Source: Actinomycetes bacterium
GTDB taxonomy: Bacteria; Actinomycetota; Thermoleophilia; RBG-16-64-13
Direction of reading: 5' to 3'
Assembly: GCA_024637035.1 (NCBI GenBank)
Contig: JAGXFW010000013.1
Span: 1 to 64,000, forward strand
Length of the DNA stretch: 64,000 bases
Shown here: in pieces, positions 9,499 to 18,821 of the stretch
Layout: each line of letters opens with the position of its first letter
Numbering within the stretch: position 1 is the stretch's first letter
Notes under the pieces: model-generated
Told to the model about the DNA's origin: nothing
What the model saw: only the letters and a program-made list of their open reading frames with translations
Databases searched by the model: none
Program-made: the position numbers and the translations under genes

Positions 9499-11003
9499 GT
9501 GGCGGGATGCCTCCGCGGTCGTCGATGCCAGGTGCCGGAGACGGGGCTAGCGGTGAGTGGGAGGTCGTCATCGGCCTCGAGATCCACGTGCAGCTGAGCA
9601 CTAACACCAAGATGTTCTGCTCGTGCCCGGTGACGTTCGGTGAAGAGCCGAACACCATGGTCTGCCCCGTCTGCTTGGGCCACCCCGGCACGCTGCCCGT
9701 GGCCAACGAGCGCGCCGTGGAGTACGCCACTCGCATCGCGCTGGCCCTTGGATGCCGAATAGCCGAACACACGGTCTTCCATAGGAAGAACTACTTCTAT
9801 CCCGATCTGCCGAAGTCGTATCAGATATCGCAGTTCGACCTTCCTCTCGGTCTCGGCGGACGCCTCGATGTAGAACTCGACGACGGGTCGTTGTTCCCGG
9901 TGGGTGTCACCAGAGTCCACATGGAAGAAGACGCGGGGAAACTGGTGCACGCGGGCGGAGCCACGGGCCGTATCCACGGTGCGGACTACTCGCTCGTAGA
10001 CTTCAACCGTGGAGGCACGCCGCTGGTGGAGGTGGTCAGCGAGCCCGACATGCGTACTCCCGAGCAGGCCCGCGCATACCTGACGCAGCTGAAGGGCTTG
10101 CTGGAGCACCTGGGTGTCTCCGACGTCAACATGGAGGAGGGCTCTCTGCGCTGTGACGCCAACGTGTCTGTGCGGCGTCCGGGTGCACCGCTCGGGGTGA
10201 AGACGGAGCTGAAGAACATGAACTCCTTCCGGTACGTCCAGCGCGGTCTCGAGGCCGAGATCGAGCGGCAGATCAGCGCCCTGGAGGACGGGGAGACCAT
10301 CGTGCAGGCGACCGTGCACTTCGATCCCGTTACCGGGAGCATCACGACTCTTCGCAGCAAGGAAGAGGCTCACGACTACCGCTATTTCCCGGAGCCCGAC
10401 CTCGTGCCTATCGAGATCGATGAAGCCTATGTGGAGCGGGTCCGCGCTTCCGTGCCCGAACTCCCCGCCGCGCGCAGACAGCGGTTCGTGGCCGACTACG
10501 GCCTGCCGGCGGGCGATGCGGGCATCCTTGCGGCTAACAGGCCCCTTGGAGACTACTTCGAACGAGTGGCTGAGTTGTCCGGCGACGCCCGCCTCTCGGC
10601 TAATTGGGTCACCGGCGATCTTTCCGCCCACCTCAACTCCACGGGAGTGGGGGTACACGAGTCGGCAGTGACACCCGAGGCACTCGCGGGCCTCTTGGCC
10701 CTGCTGGGCGACGGCACCCTTTCGAGCAAGCTTGCGAAGGACGTGTTCCAAGTGATGCTCGAGACGGGCAGGGACGCGCGGGCGATCGTGGACGAGCGGG
10801 GGCTCGGGCAGATCTCCGACGTGGTGGAGCTTGAAGGTATCATCGCCGCGATCGTCGAGGCCAACCCCGGTCCGACCGAGGAGTTCCGCCAGGGTCGCGA
10901 GAAGGTCCTCTCCTTCTTCGTGGGCCAGGTGATGAAGCAGACCAAAGGCCAGGCCAACCCCAAGCTCCTGAACGAGTTGCTGCGCAAGCACTTGGCCGGC
11001 TGA
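9495..11003 (+). CDS. gatB: Asp/Glu-tRNA amidotransferase subunit B
   Basis: GatB binds tRNA and carries out the ATP-dependent transamidation using ammonia from GatA. The 502-residue protein has the cradle-domain start GLEIHVQLST, the zinc-site cysteines in FCSCP and CPVCLGHPG, and the C-terminal YqeY-like tail domain ending in PKLLNELLRKHL. The start ATG overlaps the gatA stop. About 13 N-terminal residues before EWEVVIGLEIHV are non-conserved, so a slightly later start is possible. Confidence 0.97.
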   Translation: MSGGMPPRSSMPGAGDGASGEWEVVIGLEIHVQLSTNTKMFCSCPVTFGEEPNTMVCPVCLGHPGTLPVANERAVEYATRIALALGCRIAEHTVFHRKNYFYPDLPKSYQISQFDLPLGLGGRLDVELDDGSLFPVGVTRVHMEEDAGKLVHAGGATGRIHGADYSLVDFNRGGTPLVEVVSEPDMRTPEQARAYLTQLKGLLEHLGVSDVNMEEGSLRCDANVSVRRPGAPLGVKTELKNMNSFRYVQRGLEAEIERQISALEDGETIVQATVHFDPVTGSITTLRSKEEAHDYRYFPEPDLVPIEIDEAYVERVRASVPELPAARRQRFVADYGLPAGDAGILAANRPLGDYFERVAELSGDARLSANWVTGDLSAHLNSTGVGVHESAVTPEALAGLLALLGDGTLSSKLAKDVFQVMLETGRDARAIVDERGLGQISDVVELEGIIAAIVEANPGPTEEFRQGREKVLSFFVGQVMKQTKGQANPKLLNELLRKHLAG

Positions 11004-11017
11004 TCGGGGGCGCCCGA

Positions 11018-11054
11018 GGCCGGCCGGCGCCTGGCTGGGGCCGGCCGGCGCCTG
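11018..11054. repeat. 16-bp direct repeat
   Basis: GGCCGGCCGGCGCCTG occurs at 11018-11033 and again at 11039-11054, 21 bp apart. It lies just after gatB in the 315-bp gap before the HxlR gene. Each unit contains self-complementary GGCCGGCC, so it may act as a transcript 3' end. Confidence 0.7.
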
Positions 11055-11205
11055 ACGCGATCACCGGGAGTCGAGCTACGCAGCATCGGCATCGTCATCC
11101 CGTGGATCAGCGACTCCGCGTCACCTATGTAGTGGCGGGGCGTTCTAGCTGGTAGCCGAGGCGTTTCTGATCCCGCATGCGGTGCCGCGTAGGCCCGATG
11201 GCCGG

Positions 11206-11234
11206 TTGTAAACGGCCTTACTGTCTGGTAAGTT
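11206..11234 (+). promoter_or_regulatory. Promoter and possible operator of the HxlR gene
   Basis: TTGTAA (11206-11211) and TAAGTT (11229-11234) have a 17-bp spacer. The inverted repeat CTTAC/GTAAG (11217-11232) overlaps the spacer and -10, and ACTGTCT is repeated at about 11220 and 11237. Such overlap would suit autoregulation by the downstream winged-helix protein. The rest of 11055-11205 shows nothing recognisable. Confidence 0.55.
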
Positions 11235-11318
11235 GCACTGTCTTTCGAGTCTGGCCGCCTCGTGCGCGGCCCACTCGCATCTAGGTGCATCCCGGAGCGT
11301 AAGGAAGGTAAAGCGATC

Positions 11319-11684
11319 GTGCGTCATACCCTCACCCTCAAAGATGCCTGCCCCGTCCTCAAGACTGCCGATATCATCTCGGGCAAGTGGACTTTACTCG
11401 TGCTTCGCGATCTGGCGGAGGGCATCAATCGTTTCAGCGCTCTCGAGCGGTCCTTGGAAGGTATAAGCCCGAAGACACTGTCGGAGCGCCTCAAGGCCCT
11501 TGAGAAGGCGGGCATCATCACGCGGAAGAGTTACGCCGAAGTGCCCCCTCGGGTGGAGTACACGCTTACCGCTCGCGGCCTCGACCTGATCCCCCTCGTC
11601 GAACACATGAGAGAGTACGGCAGCAAGTGGCTCATGGGTGACGACAGTGGCAACGGTGTCGGTCACGCCAGGAGTGACGGCTAG
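11319..11684 (+). CDS. HxlR-family winged-helix regulator
   Basis: A 121-residue MarR-like winged-helix transcription factor of the HxlR family, generally dimeric and often sensing redox or reactive carbonyl signals through an N-terminal cysteine. The family start is clear: Cys11 in CPVLKTADIISGKWTLLVLRDL. The recognition region SPKTLSERLKALEKAGII and the wing VPPRVEYTLTARG follow. The GTG at 11319 is chosen for AAGGAAGG at 11301-11308. The gene stands alone between gatB and the second sigma gene, so no target is obvious beyond itself. Confidence 0.88.
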   Translation: MRHTLTLKDACPVLKTADIISGKWTLLVLRDLAEGINRFSALERSLEGISPKTLSERLKALEKAGIITRKSYAEVPPRVEYTLTARGLDLIPLVEHMREYGSKWLMGDDSGNGVGHARSDG

Positions 11685-11773
11685 TACCAACACTGTTCCT
11701 GTGCCGCGACTGACAACGTTCTAGACAAGACGGGGGAATCGCTCTGGAGGGATGGGCGGTCAATATCGAGGAA

Positions 11774-12853
11774 GTGGACAACCTCGTCGAACTTGGGCGT
11801 ACTCGGGGCTATGTGACGACCGACGATATCGCCGAAGTGTTGGTGGAGGTCGACCTCAGCACCGAACAGATCGAGGCCGTCTACACGCGCCTTCTCGAGT
11901 TGGGCATCGAGGTCACCGACGAAGGCGAACTCGACGTGGACCTCGACGCCGACAAGCTCTCCGATTCCGACGGCCGTTCTGGTGCTGCCCCGGGCAAGCC
12001 GGATCTTTCGCACGACACCGACCTCTCCACCACGGATCCTGTGCGCATGTATCTGAAGGAGATCGGGCGGGTGCCTCTTCTCACGGCCGAGCAGGAAGTG
12101 TTCCTTGCGAAGCGCGTCGAACGGGGCGACATCCAGGCGAAGCATGAACTCACCGAGGCGAACCTCCGCCTCGTGGTCTCCATCGCCAAGCGCTACCACA
12201 CCGATGGCATGAGCTTCCTCGACTTGATCCAAGAGGGCAACTTGGGGCTCATCCGGGCGGTCGAGAAGTTCGACTACCGGAAGGGACACAAGTTCTCGAC
12301 GTATGCCACCTGGTGGATCAGACAGGCGATCACCCGGGCGATCGCCGACAAGGCCCGTACCATCCGGGTGCCGGTCCACATGGTGGAGAAGATCAACAAG
12401 CTCATACGCGTTCAGCGCCAGCTGCTCCAAGACCGTGGGCGGGAGCCCGCTCCGGAGGAGATGGCGGCCGAGATGGGCATGACGGTCGTCGAGATCAGAG
12501 AGATCCTCAAGATCAGCCAGACGACCGTGTCGCTCGAGACTCCCATCGGAGAAGAAGAGGACTCGGAGTTGGGCGACTTCATCGAAGATGAGGAAGCCGT
12601 GCGCTCGTTCGACGCTGTGGCCTCGCAACTCGATCGAGACACGGTGGCCGAGGCACTAGCCGCTCTTCCCTACCGCGAACGCAAGGTCATAGAACTCCGC
12701 TTCGGCCTCAAGGGGGAGCACCCGCGCACCCTGGAGGAGGTGGCGCGCCGCTTCGGCGTCACGCGTGAGCGTATCCGCCAGATCGAGGCCAAGGCGCTCT
12801 CCAAGCTCCAGTCGACCGAGAGGGCTCGAAGGCTCAAGACCCAGCTGGAGTGA
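11774..12853 (+). CDS. Primary-type sigma-70 factor (second)
   Basis: A 359-residue group 1/2 sigma factor with a recognisable region 1.1-like N-terminus ([20 protein letters not shown]), region 1.2 ([11 protein letters not shown]), region 2 ([22 protein letters not shown]), region 3, and region 4 ([17 protein letters not shown]). It is very similar to the factor at 6375-7472 in regions 2 and 4 but differs in the N-terminus. The start is doubtful. GTG 11774 is the first in-frame candidate but has only GAGGAA touching it, while a good GGAGG (11746-11750) faces an out-of-frame ATG at 11752. In-frame translation remains open back to about 11714. Confidence 0.92.
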   Translation: MDNLVELGRTRGYVTTDDIAEVLVEVDLSTEQIEAVYTRLLELGIEVTDEGELDVDLDADKLSDSDGRSGAAPGKPDLSHDTDLSTTDPVRMYLKEIGRVPLLTAEQEVFLAKRVERGDIQAKHELTEANLRLVVSIAKRYHTDGMSFLDLIQEGNLGLIRAVEKFDYRKGHKFSTYATWWIRQAITRAIADKARTIRVPVHMVEKINKLIRVQRQLLQDRGREPAPEEMAAEMGMTVVEIREILKISQTTVSLETPIGEEEDSELGDFIEDEEAVRSFDAVASQLDRDTVAEALAALPYRERKVIELRFGLKGEHPRTLEEVARRFGVTRERIRQIEAKALSKLQSTERARRLKTQLE

Positions 12854-12882
12854 CCGTGCCTTCGGCGGCCTCCGGTCGCCGC

Positions 12883-12900
12883 GCTCGACCCACGTCGAGC
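12883..12900 (+). terminator. Hairpin after the second sigma gene
   Basis: GCTCGAC (12883-12889) pairs perfectly with GTCGAGC (12894-12900) around a CCAC loop, 30 bp after the stop. No T-tract follows, so termination is unproven. Confidence 0.4.
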
Positions 12901-12936
12901 CGAAGCCGTGTCGTGCCCGGCTGAAGCGGACTTCCT

Positions 12937-12978
12937 CCGCGAAACACCCGCCGCGAAACACCCCCCGCGAAACACCCC
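12937..12978. repeat. Three 14-bp tandem repeats upstream of copA
   Basis: CCGCGAAACACCCG/C is repeated three times at exact 14-bp spacing (12937, 12951, 12965). It lies 146-187 bp before copA. It may be a simple expansion or a cluster of binding sites. Confidence 0.85.
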
Positions 12979-13014
12979 CCGTCGACCCGTGTGTGACTGC
13001 GCCCCGCTTCTCAG

Positions 13015-13044
13015 CACCCTTGATATAGGGTGGGGGGGTATACT
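13015..13044 (+). promoter_or_regulatory. copA -10 region with G-rich operator-like element
   Basis: CACCCT (13015-13020) and AGGGTG (13027-13032) form a perfect inverted repeat. A run of seven G and a TATACT -10 (13039-13044) follow directly. G-tracts ending in TATA are reminiscent of CsoR copper-repressor sites, but this one is not palindromic, so the assignment is weak. No csoR gene is in the window. Confidence 0.4.
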
Positions 13045-13123
13045 ATGATGGAACCGGCGGCCACGATCGCGCGTTTCACGTGCGACTGAGCCGAGACCGC
13101 GAGAGCGCTTGGGGCGATGCGAC

Positions 13124-15619
13124 ATGACACTTTCCAACACGAGTACCGCGACCGTCCAATTGCCCGTCGAAGGCATGACCTGTGCATCCTGCGTCGCCCG
13201 CGTGCAGAAGGGCCTCGCCAAAGTGGACGGCGTCACGGAGGCGTCTGTGAACTTCGCCACCGAGAAGGCGACCGTGGTCTACGACCCCGCCGTCATCGGG
13301 GTGCAGGGACTCGTGTCGACCATCGGCGACATCGGATACGGCGTTCGTGTGGAGAAACTCTCGCTCGATGTGGGCGGCATGACCTGCGCGAGTTGTGTGG
13401 CCCGTGTCGAAAAGGCGCTGGCCGCGACGCCGGGAGTGCTCGAGGCGAACGTGAACTTCGCCACCGAGACCGCATCCGTAGAGTTCATCGACGGTCTGGT
13501 CGGACCCGCCGACCTGCGCCGGGTGGTCGAGAGCGCCGGTTACACGATCCGTGAACCCGAGACGGAGGTCGAGGCTGGCTCCGAATCGGGAGGCGCCCGC
13601 CGTCGCGAACTCGACGTCCTTCGGCTCAAAGTGGGCGTGAGTCTGGCTGTCGGCGCGGTGCTGATGGCCGCAGGCTTCTTCCGCCCGTCCTTCCTCAGTA
13701 TGGAACAGCTCTGGGTGGCGATGTTCGTTCTGGCCACCCCGGTGCAGGTCTGGGCCGGCGCCCAGTTCTACCGGGCGGCGTGGGCGGCGGCCAAGCACCG
13801 TACCACCGACATGAACACGCTCGTCGCTGTGGGCACGTCGGTGGCCTACGGTTACTCGGTGGCGGTGACGTTCTTCCCGGCCTTCTTCGAACGCGCGGCG
13901 GGGGCGGGGTTCCGGGCCGAGGTGTACTACGAGACGGCTGTCATCATCATCGGGCTCATATTGTTGGGTCGATTCCTGGAGGCCCGCGCAAAAGGGCAGA
14001 CGTCGGATGCCATGAGAAGGCTGATGGGGCTACGGGCCAAGACGGCTCGCGTGGTGCGTGACGGAGTCGAGAGCGACATCGCGGTGGATGACGTGGTGAT
14101 AGGCGACGTGGTCATCGTGCGACCCGGGGAGAAAGTGCCCACCGATGGCGTGATCATGGAGGGGCGCTCATCGATCGACGAATCGATGCTCACGGGTGAG
14201 TCGATGCCGGTGGAGAAGGGGCCGGGCGACGAGGTCATCGGGGCCACGCTCAACAAGACCGGCTCATTCCGTCTTGAGACCACGAGGATCGGCAAGGACA
14301 CGGCGCTCGCGCAGATCGTACGTCTGGTCGAGGAGGCTCAGGGCTCCAAGGCGCCGATCCAACGTCTGGCCGACCGGGTGGCGGCGATCTTCGTGCCGGC
14401 GGTGTTCGCCGCCGCCTCGCTCACATTCGCGATCTGGCTGGTGTTCGGACCCGCGCCGGCCTTCACCCTGGCCATGCTGGCGGCGGTCGCCGTCTTGATC
14501 ATCGCGTGCCCCTGTGCTCTGGGTCTGGCCACGCCTACCGCGATCATGGTGGGTACAGGCAAGGGAGCAGAGAACGGGATCCTCATCCGTTCGGCGGAGG
14601 CCCTGGAGCGCGCCTACAAGCTGGACGTCGTCGTGCTGGACAAGACGGGCACGCTCACAGCGGGACGGCCTGTGGTCACAGATATCGTGATCGCCGGCAC
14701 CGGCGGGTCCGCCGACGATGGTGATGGAGTCGACCCAGACGCCGCCGCCGCCGCGCTTCTCGCGATGGCGGCGTCCGCCGAGCGAGGCTCCGAGCATCCA
14801 CTCGGAGAGGCCATCGTCGATCGGGCGAAGGAGTTGTCTCTGGTCCTGAGCGACCCCACCGACTTCAACGCGCTGCCGGGCCACGGGGTCGAGGTGACGG
14901 TGGACGGCCGACGTGTGTTGCTGGGCAATGTCAAGCTGATGCGCGACAGAGGTGTTGCGCTCGTCGATACCGAGGCCGTGGCCGAGCGCTTGGCCTCGGA
15001 GGGCAAGACCCCGATGTTCGTGGCTTTGGATGGCGCGGTGGCCGGCGTGATCGCGGTGGCCGATACCCTCAAGCCCGGCTCCGTGGAAGCCGTGGCCAAG
15101 CTGCGCGCGAACGGTCTGCAGGTGGTCATGATCACCGGCGACAATCAACGCACGGCCGACGCTATCGCCCGCCAAGTGGGCATCGACCGCGTCTTCGCCG
15201 AAGTCCTCCCCGAGCACAAAGCGGAGCAGGTGCGTCTGCTCCAGGCTGAGGGCAAGGTCGTCGCTATGGTGGGCGACGGGATCAACGACGCGCCGGCTCT
15301 CGCTCAGGCGGATATCGGCATAGCGATCGGCACCGGCACCGACGTGGCCATGGAAGCATCTGATATCACCTTGATCCGAGGCGACCTCATGCCCATCGTC
15401 ACGGCGATCGATCTCAGTCGGGCCACCATGCGCACGATCCGGCAGAATCTGGTGTGGGCGTTCGGCTACAACATCGCCCTGATCCCTGTGGCCGCGGGCG
15501 TACTGTATCCGCTGTTCGGGGTGTTGTTGAACCCGATGCTAGCGGCGGGTGCGATGGCATTGAGTTCGGTGAGCGTGGTGTCCAACTCGTTGCGACTCCG
15601 GCGGTTCGACGCGGCCTGA
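13124..15619 (+). CDS. copA: Cu(I)-exporting P1B-type ATPase
   Basis: CopA pumps Cu(I) (possibly also Ag(I)) out across the cytoplasmic membrane using ATP. Two N-terminal HMA domains have intact CxxC sites (Cys20/Cys23 and Cys88/Cys91). The membrane CPC motif (Cys462-Pro-Cys464) that defines copper selectivity, the phosphorylation site DKTGT (Asp506), the SEHPLGEAI nucleotide-binding His motif and the [10 protein letters not shown] hinge are all present. The 831-residue protein starts at ATG 13124; a TTG 15 bp upstream is less likely. No copZ chaperone gene adjoins it. Confidence 0.96.
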   Translation: MTLSNTSTATVQLPVEGMTCASCVARVQKGLAKVDGVTEASVNFATEKATVVYDPAVIGVQGLVSTIGDIGYGVRVEKLSLDVGGMTCASCVARVEKALAATPGVLEANVNFATETASVEFIDGLVGPADLRRVVESAGYTIREPETEVEAGSESGGARRRELDVLRLKVGVSLAVGAVLMAAGFFRPSFLSMEQLWVAMFVLATPVQVWAGAQFYRAAWAAAKHRTTDMNTLVAVGTSVAYGYSVAVTFFPAFFERAAGAGFRAEVYYETAVIIIGLILLGRFLEARAKGQTSDAMRRLMGLRAKTARVVRDGVESDIAVDDVVIGDVVIVRPGEKVPTDGVIMEGRSSIDESMLTGESMPVEKGPGDEVIGATLNKTGSFRLETTRIGKDTALAQIVRLVEEAQGSKAPIQRLADRVAAIFVPAVFAAASLTFAIWLVFGPAPAFTLAMLAAVAVLIIACPCALGLATPTAIMVGTGKGAENGILIRSAEALERAYKLDVVVLDKTGTLTAGRPVVTDIVIAGTGGSADDGDGVDPDAAAAALLAMAASAERGSEHPLGEAIVDRAKELSLVLSDPTDFNALPGHGVEVTVDGRRVLLGNVKLMRDRGVALVDTEAVAERLASEGKTPMFVALDGAVAGVIAVADTLKPGSVEAVAKLRANGLQVVMITGDNQRTADAIARQVGIDRVFAEVLPEHKAEQVRLLQAEGKVVAMVGDGINDAPALAQADIGIAIGTGTDVAMEASDITLIRGDLMPIVTAIDLSRATMRTIRQNLVWAFGYNIALIPVAAGVLYPLFGVLLNPMLAAGAMALSSVSVVSNSLRLRRFDAA

Positions 15620-15686
15620 GGGGCGCGGGCGGAGTGGCGGCCTGATTCGCGGCCCGAGCGGCGCGGCGGGCGGAGCGACCGTTGTT

Positions 15687-17267
15687 TCAGCCGCTGGTGC
15701 CTTCGTAGACGACCACCGAGTTCCGGCCGGCCGCCTTCGCCTGGTATGCGGCTCGATCGGCGCGCTCGATCAGATCGTCCAACGACATGACCTTGTCCGG
15801 TAGCATCTCCGCGACGCCCACGCACACGGTGACCCGCAGGGGGGTCGAGACGCCGCGCACGCTCAGGTAGGCGTCTTGCACCGTCTCCCGCAGTTTCTCG
15901 GCTACCAATCGAGCTTCCGCCAACCCGGTCTCCGGCAGCAGCACGATGAACTCTTCCCCGCCAAAGCGGGCCACGAGATCAGATTCGCGCAACGCGCTCA
16001 CGAAGAGATCGGCCATCAGCCTCAGGCAATCGTCCCCCACCAAGTGACCGTGCTGATCATTGATCGACTTGAATCGATCGATGTCCACCAACAGCAGCGA
16101 TAGTGGGCTCGACAGGCGCTTGAGTCGCGCGATCTCCACGCGGAATCGATCGTAGAGCTTGCGTCGGTTGGAGAGTCCGGTGAGCTGATCGTGCAGCGCC
16201 ATCTCTTCCAGGGCCTGCCGCGCGAGGGTCAGCTCGGTCACATCGACGTTGACGCCCCTGTACCCTCTGAATTCGCCCCCGGGCTCGACGATGGGGTGGG
16301 CGCTCATCGAGATCCAGAGGTGGTCACCGTCTTTCGACCTGACGCAGCTGAGGAGGTGCTCGAATGCCTCGCGGTTGGCCACGGCGGTCTCTACGCTCTC
16401 CTGGTGGGCCTGGCAGTTGGTGCCCTCTCGGCGCAGTTCACCGAAGCGCCGCCCGAGGATCTCGTCGGTGGCGTAGCCCAGCACCTTCTGCCCGCCGAGA
16501 ACGAAGGTGAGGCGGCCTTCGGCGTCTGTCTCCCACACGAACACCGGGGAGTAGGCGATGGCCTCCTGCATGAGGGTGACCGCACGACGCACTGCCTGCT
16601 CGGCCTGCTGATGGGGGGTGAGGTCCACAGCGGCGCTCAGATAGCCGGTCACTTGGCCCTCGGCGCCGCGGAGGGCTGTGATCGAGAGGCTCACGGGCAC
16701 TCGGGTTCCGTCGCTGCGCACGAACGTCCACAACTCCCCGCGCGAACGCCCACCGGCCACGTACTCGGCGTAGACGTCGATGTGCCGGTGATGCATGCCG
16801 GGTGTCTCGTTCGACCAGGAGGAGCGCGAGTGCAGCTCTTCGGGGAGGTGAACGTCGATGATCGACAGACTATCGCCGTCCTTCGGCAGGCGGATACCGA
16901 GAAGTTCTTCCGCTCCTCGGTTGAGCAGAGTGATCCTGCCATCGAGGTCGGTGGCAATGATGGAGATCTCGGAGGCAGCCTCCAGGACGGCTGTGTTCTG
17001 TGCGTTGACCACTTGCAGACGGCTGAGGACCGCCTCGGTCTCCTCGAACTGCTGCACCACTAGTTCGGCCGTGAGGTCCGCGGCGCGGCGGGCCACGCGG
17101 ATCTCCCCCCGCAACTCGGTGTTCTCGGCGGAGAGTTCCAGGATCCTGGCTTCCAGGGTGGCGATATCGTGACCCGGTGGCGCCGACGTTTCCGATGTGG
17201 TTATGGGTGTCGTCACTCCTGGCGCCCTATCGCGTCTGTGTTCCCTTGGGTCGGCGGTCGATGGCAT
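15687..17267 (-). CDS. PAS-PAS-GGDEF diguanylate cyclase
   Basis: A 526-residue soluble signalling protein predicted to make cyclic di-GMP from two GTP. The order is a coiled coil (about 35-95), PAS (about 100-215), PAS/PAC (about 230-345), then GGDEF. The active-site loop is GGEEF (436-440). The product-inhibition I-site RxxD is intact five residues earlier (Arg427-Asp430). No membrane segment and no EAL domain are seen. The ATG at 17267 overlaps the hydrogenase large-subunit gene by 41 bp and has no ribosome site; a GTG at 17216 also lacks spacing, so translation may depend on re-initiation. The overlap strongly suggests that the hydrogenase feeds this cyclase. Confidence 0.9.
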   Translation of the reverse strand: MPSTADPREHRRDRAPGVTTPITTSETSAPPGHDIATLEARILELSAENTELRGEIRVARRAADLTAELVVQQFEETEAVLSRLQVVNAQNTAVLEAASEISIIATDLDGRITLLNRGAEELLGIRLPKDGDSLSIIDVHLPEELHSRSSWSNETPGMHHRHIDVYAEYVAGGRSRGELWTFVRSDGTRVPVSLSITALRGAEGQVTGYLSAAVDLTPHQQAEQAVRRAVTLMQEAIAYSPVFVWETDAEGRLTFVLGGQKVLGYATDEILGRRFGELRREGTNCQAHQESVETAVANREAFEHLLSCVRSKDGDHLWISMSAHPIVEPGGEFRGYRGVNVDVTELTLARQALEEMALHDQLTGLSNRRKLYDRFRVEIARLKRLSSPLSLLLVDIDRFKSINDQHGHLVGDDCLRLMADLFVSALRESDLVARFGGEEFIVLLPETGLAEARLVAEKLRETVQDAYLSVRGVSTPLRVTVCVGVAEMLPDKVMSLDDLIERADRAAYQAKAAGRNSVVVYEGTSG

Positions 17268-18759
17268 GGACGGCGCAGACCAAGCACGGGTCGAACGAGC
17301 GGATCACGTGTCCGGCTTCGACTGGATCGTCCGCATCCGCGATCACGGTACCCACCAGGGCTTCTTCCCACGGTCCACGCACGCCGTCGCCGTCGCGTGG
17401 AGAGCCGTTCCACGCGCTGGGCGTGATCACCTGGTAGTGAGTGATCGCTCCGCCCCGCACGGTCACCCAGTGACCCAGCGCGCCTCTGGCGGCCTGGATC
17501 AGGCCATAGCCTGAGCCCTCCTCAAGCGCACCGTAGGGCACATAGGTGTCGCCGGCGCTCGACTCCCCGATCTCGGCGATCCAGGTTTCCATCGCAGACA
17601 TCATCCTTGCCGGGCGGGTCAATCGGGCGAGTTGCCGCACCAGGGTGGCTGCTCCGTCGCGGGCGAAGAGGTCGCGCAGCAAGGGGTCTCCGGCCACGAG
17701 TGCCTCGGCCAGCGGCCCGGTCTCCGCCGGCTTCCCATCGTATCGGGGGGCCTTCACCCACGAGTAGCGGAGGCCGGGGGCACCGGTCACGGGCGCGGTG
17801 ACGCCTTCCACCGGGTGGAGGCCCGTGTCGTAGTCGGCGGCAAGTGAGTGTGAGACGTCCTCCGAGATCAGGGCTTGGTCGAACGCGTACGTGGTCGCGC
17901 CGTCGGAGTAGCCGGGCGGGACGAGTAGGTTCGATCCATCCGGGCCGGCGACATCCGTGCCCTCGGGCAGCTCGAGTGAGCCGTATGAGAGGAAGGAATC
18001 GTGGCCTCGTCCGGTCTCATCGAGTCCGATGCGGTGCCCGAAATCCAGGAGGAACCCGATGGTGCTGTCCCGGTGGGCGGCCCGCTCCGCAAGCCACGCG
18101 TCCAGATCAGCCGCGCTTCGCACGTCTTGCCAGCGCTGGATCGAGCAGCCGAGGATCCGGCTCTCATACCAGTCGCGCACGCGCCGCAGGATGTACCGGC
18201 ACTGGAGTAGTTCGGTGGCATGTGGCGAATAGGCGACACCCCCCGGCACCATGAATGAGGAGTGAGGCCACTGCCCGGCGATGATAGCCACGATCTCGAG
18301 TATCTTCTTGGTCTCGACGATCGCCTCTATCCAGGTCTCGCCCCGCGTCGGCTCGAACCGCCGCACCGCCTCGTCGAAGAGCGGGTTCCGCCGGTAGGCG
18401 GACCCGGCCAGATCCGGTAGGAAGAACAGCACCGAGTGCCGCAGGTCGCTCTGGAGGGTCTCCGCCATCAGTGCGATGTTGCGCAGGCGGACGGCACGCG
18501 GAGGAGGCTGAACGCCCGACACCATATCGAGGGCCTTCGCGGCGGCAAGAAGGTGAGTGGTGCTGCAGATGCCGCAGATGCGCGGGGTCACCACCAGGCT
18601 GTCCAGGGCCTTACGTCCGAGGAGGAGGTTCTCGAACCCGCGGAACATGGTGCCGGAACTCCACGCGTCGGTGACTACCCCTTCGTCCACATCCACCCGC
18701 ACTTCGAGATCGCCTTCTACGCGATTGAGGGGTATCTCGTAGCGCTTGGTTTTCGACAC
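17227..18759 (-). CDS. [NiFe] hydrogenase large subunit, possibly sensory
   Basis: The 510-residue subunit carries the NiFe active site. The L1 motif RICGICSTTH gives Cys62 and Cys65, and the L2 motif DPCLVCAVH gives Cys492 and Cys495. After His498 there are 12 more residues, a short candidate for the tail removed during maturation; strictly sensory large subunits usually end at this His. Overall length and context fit group 2 (uptake or sensory) enzymes rather than group 3 or 4. The GTG start at 18759 follows GGGAGG. It lies 62 bp after the small-subunit gene and overlaps the diguanylate cyclase gene downstream. No hyp or endopeptidase gene is nearby. Confidence 0.93.
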   Translation of the reverse strand: MSKTKRYEIPLNRVEGDLEVRVDVDEGVVTDAWSSGTMFRGFENLLLGRKALDSLVVTPRICGICSTTHLLAAAKALDMVSGVQPPPRAVRLRNIALMAETLQSDLRHSVLFFLPDLAGSAYRRNPLFDEAVRRFEPTRGETWIEAIVETKKILEIVAIIAGQWPHSSFMVPGGVAYSPHATELLQCRYILRRVRDWYESRILGCSIQRWQDVRSAADLDAWLAERAAHRDSTIGFLLDFGHRIGLDETGRGHDSFLSYGSLELPEGTDVAGPDGSNLLVPPGYSDGATTYAFDQALISEDVSHSLAADYDTGLHPVEGVTAPVTGAPGLRYSWVKAPRYDGKPAETGPLAEALVAGDPLLRDLFARDGAATLVRQLARLTRPARMMSAMETWIAEIGESSAGDTYVPYGALEEGSGYGLIQAARGALGHWVTVRGGAITHYQVITPSAWNGSPRDGDGVRGPWEEALVGTVIADADDPVEAGHVIRSFDPCLVCAVHAIDRRPKGTQTR

Positions 18760-18821
18760 TCTGCCTCCCGTTCGTACGTGGAACGCAGACGTGGCCTAGC
18801 GCTCCGCGCCGGCCGTCTGCC

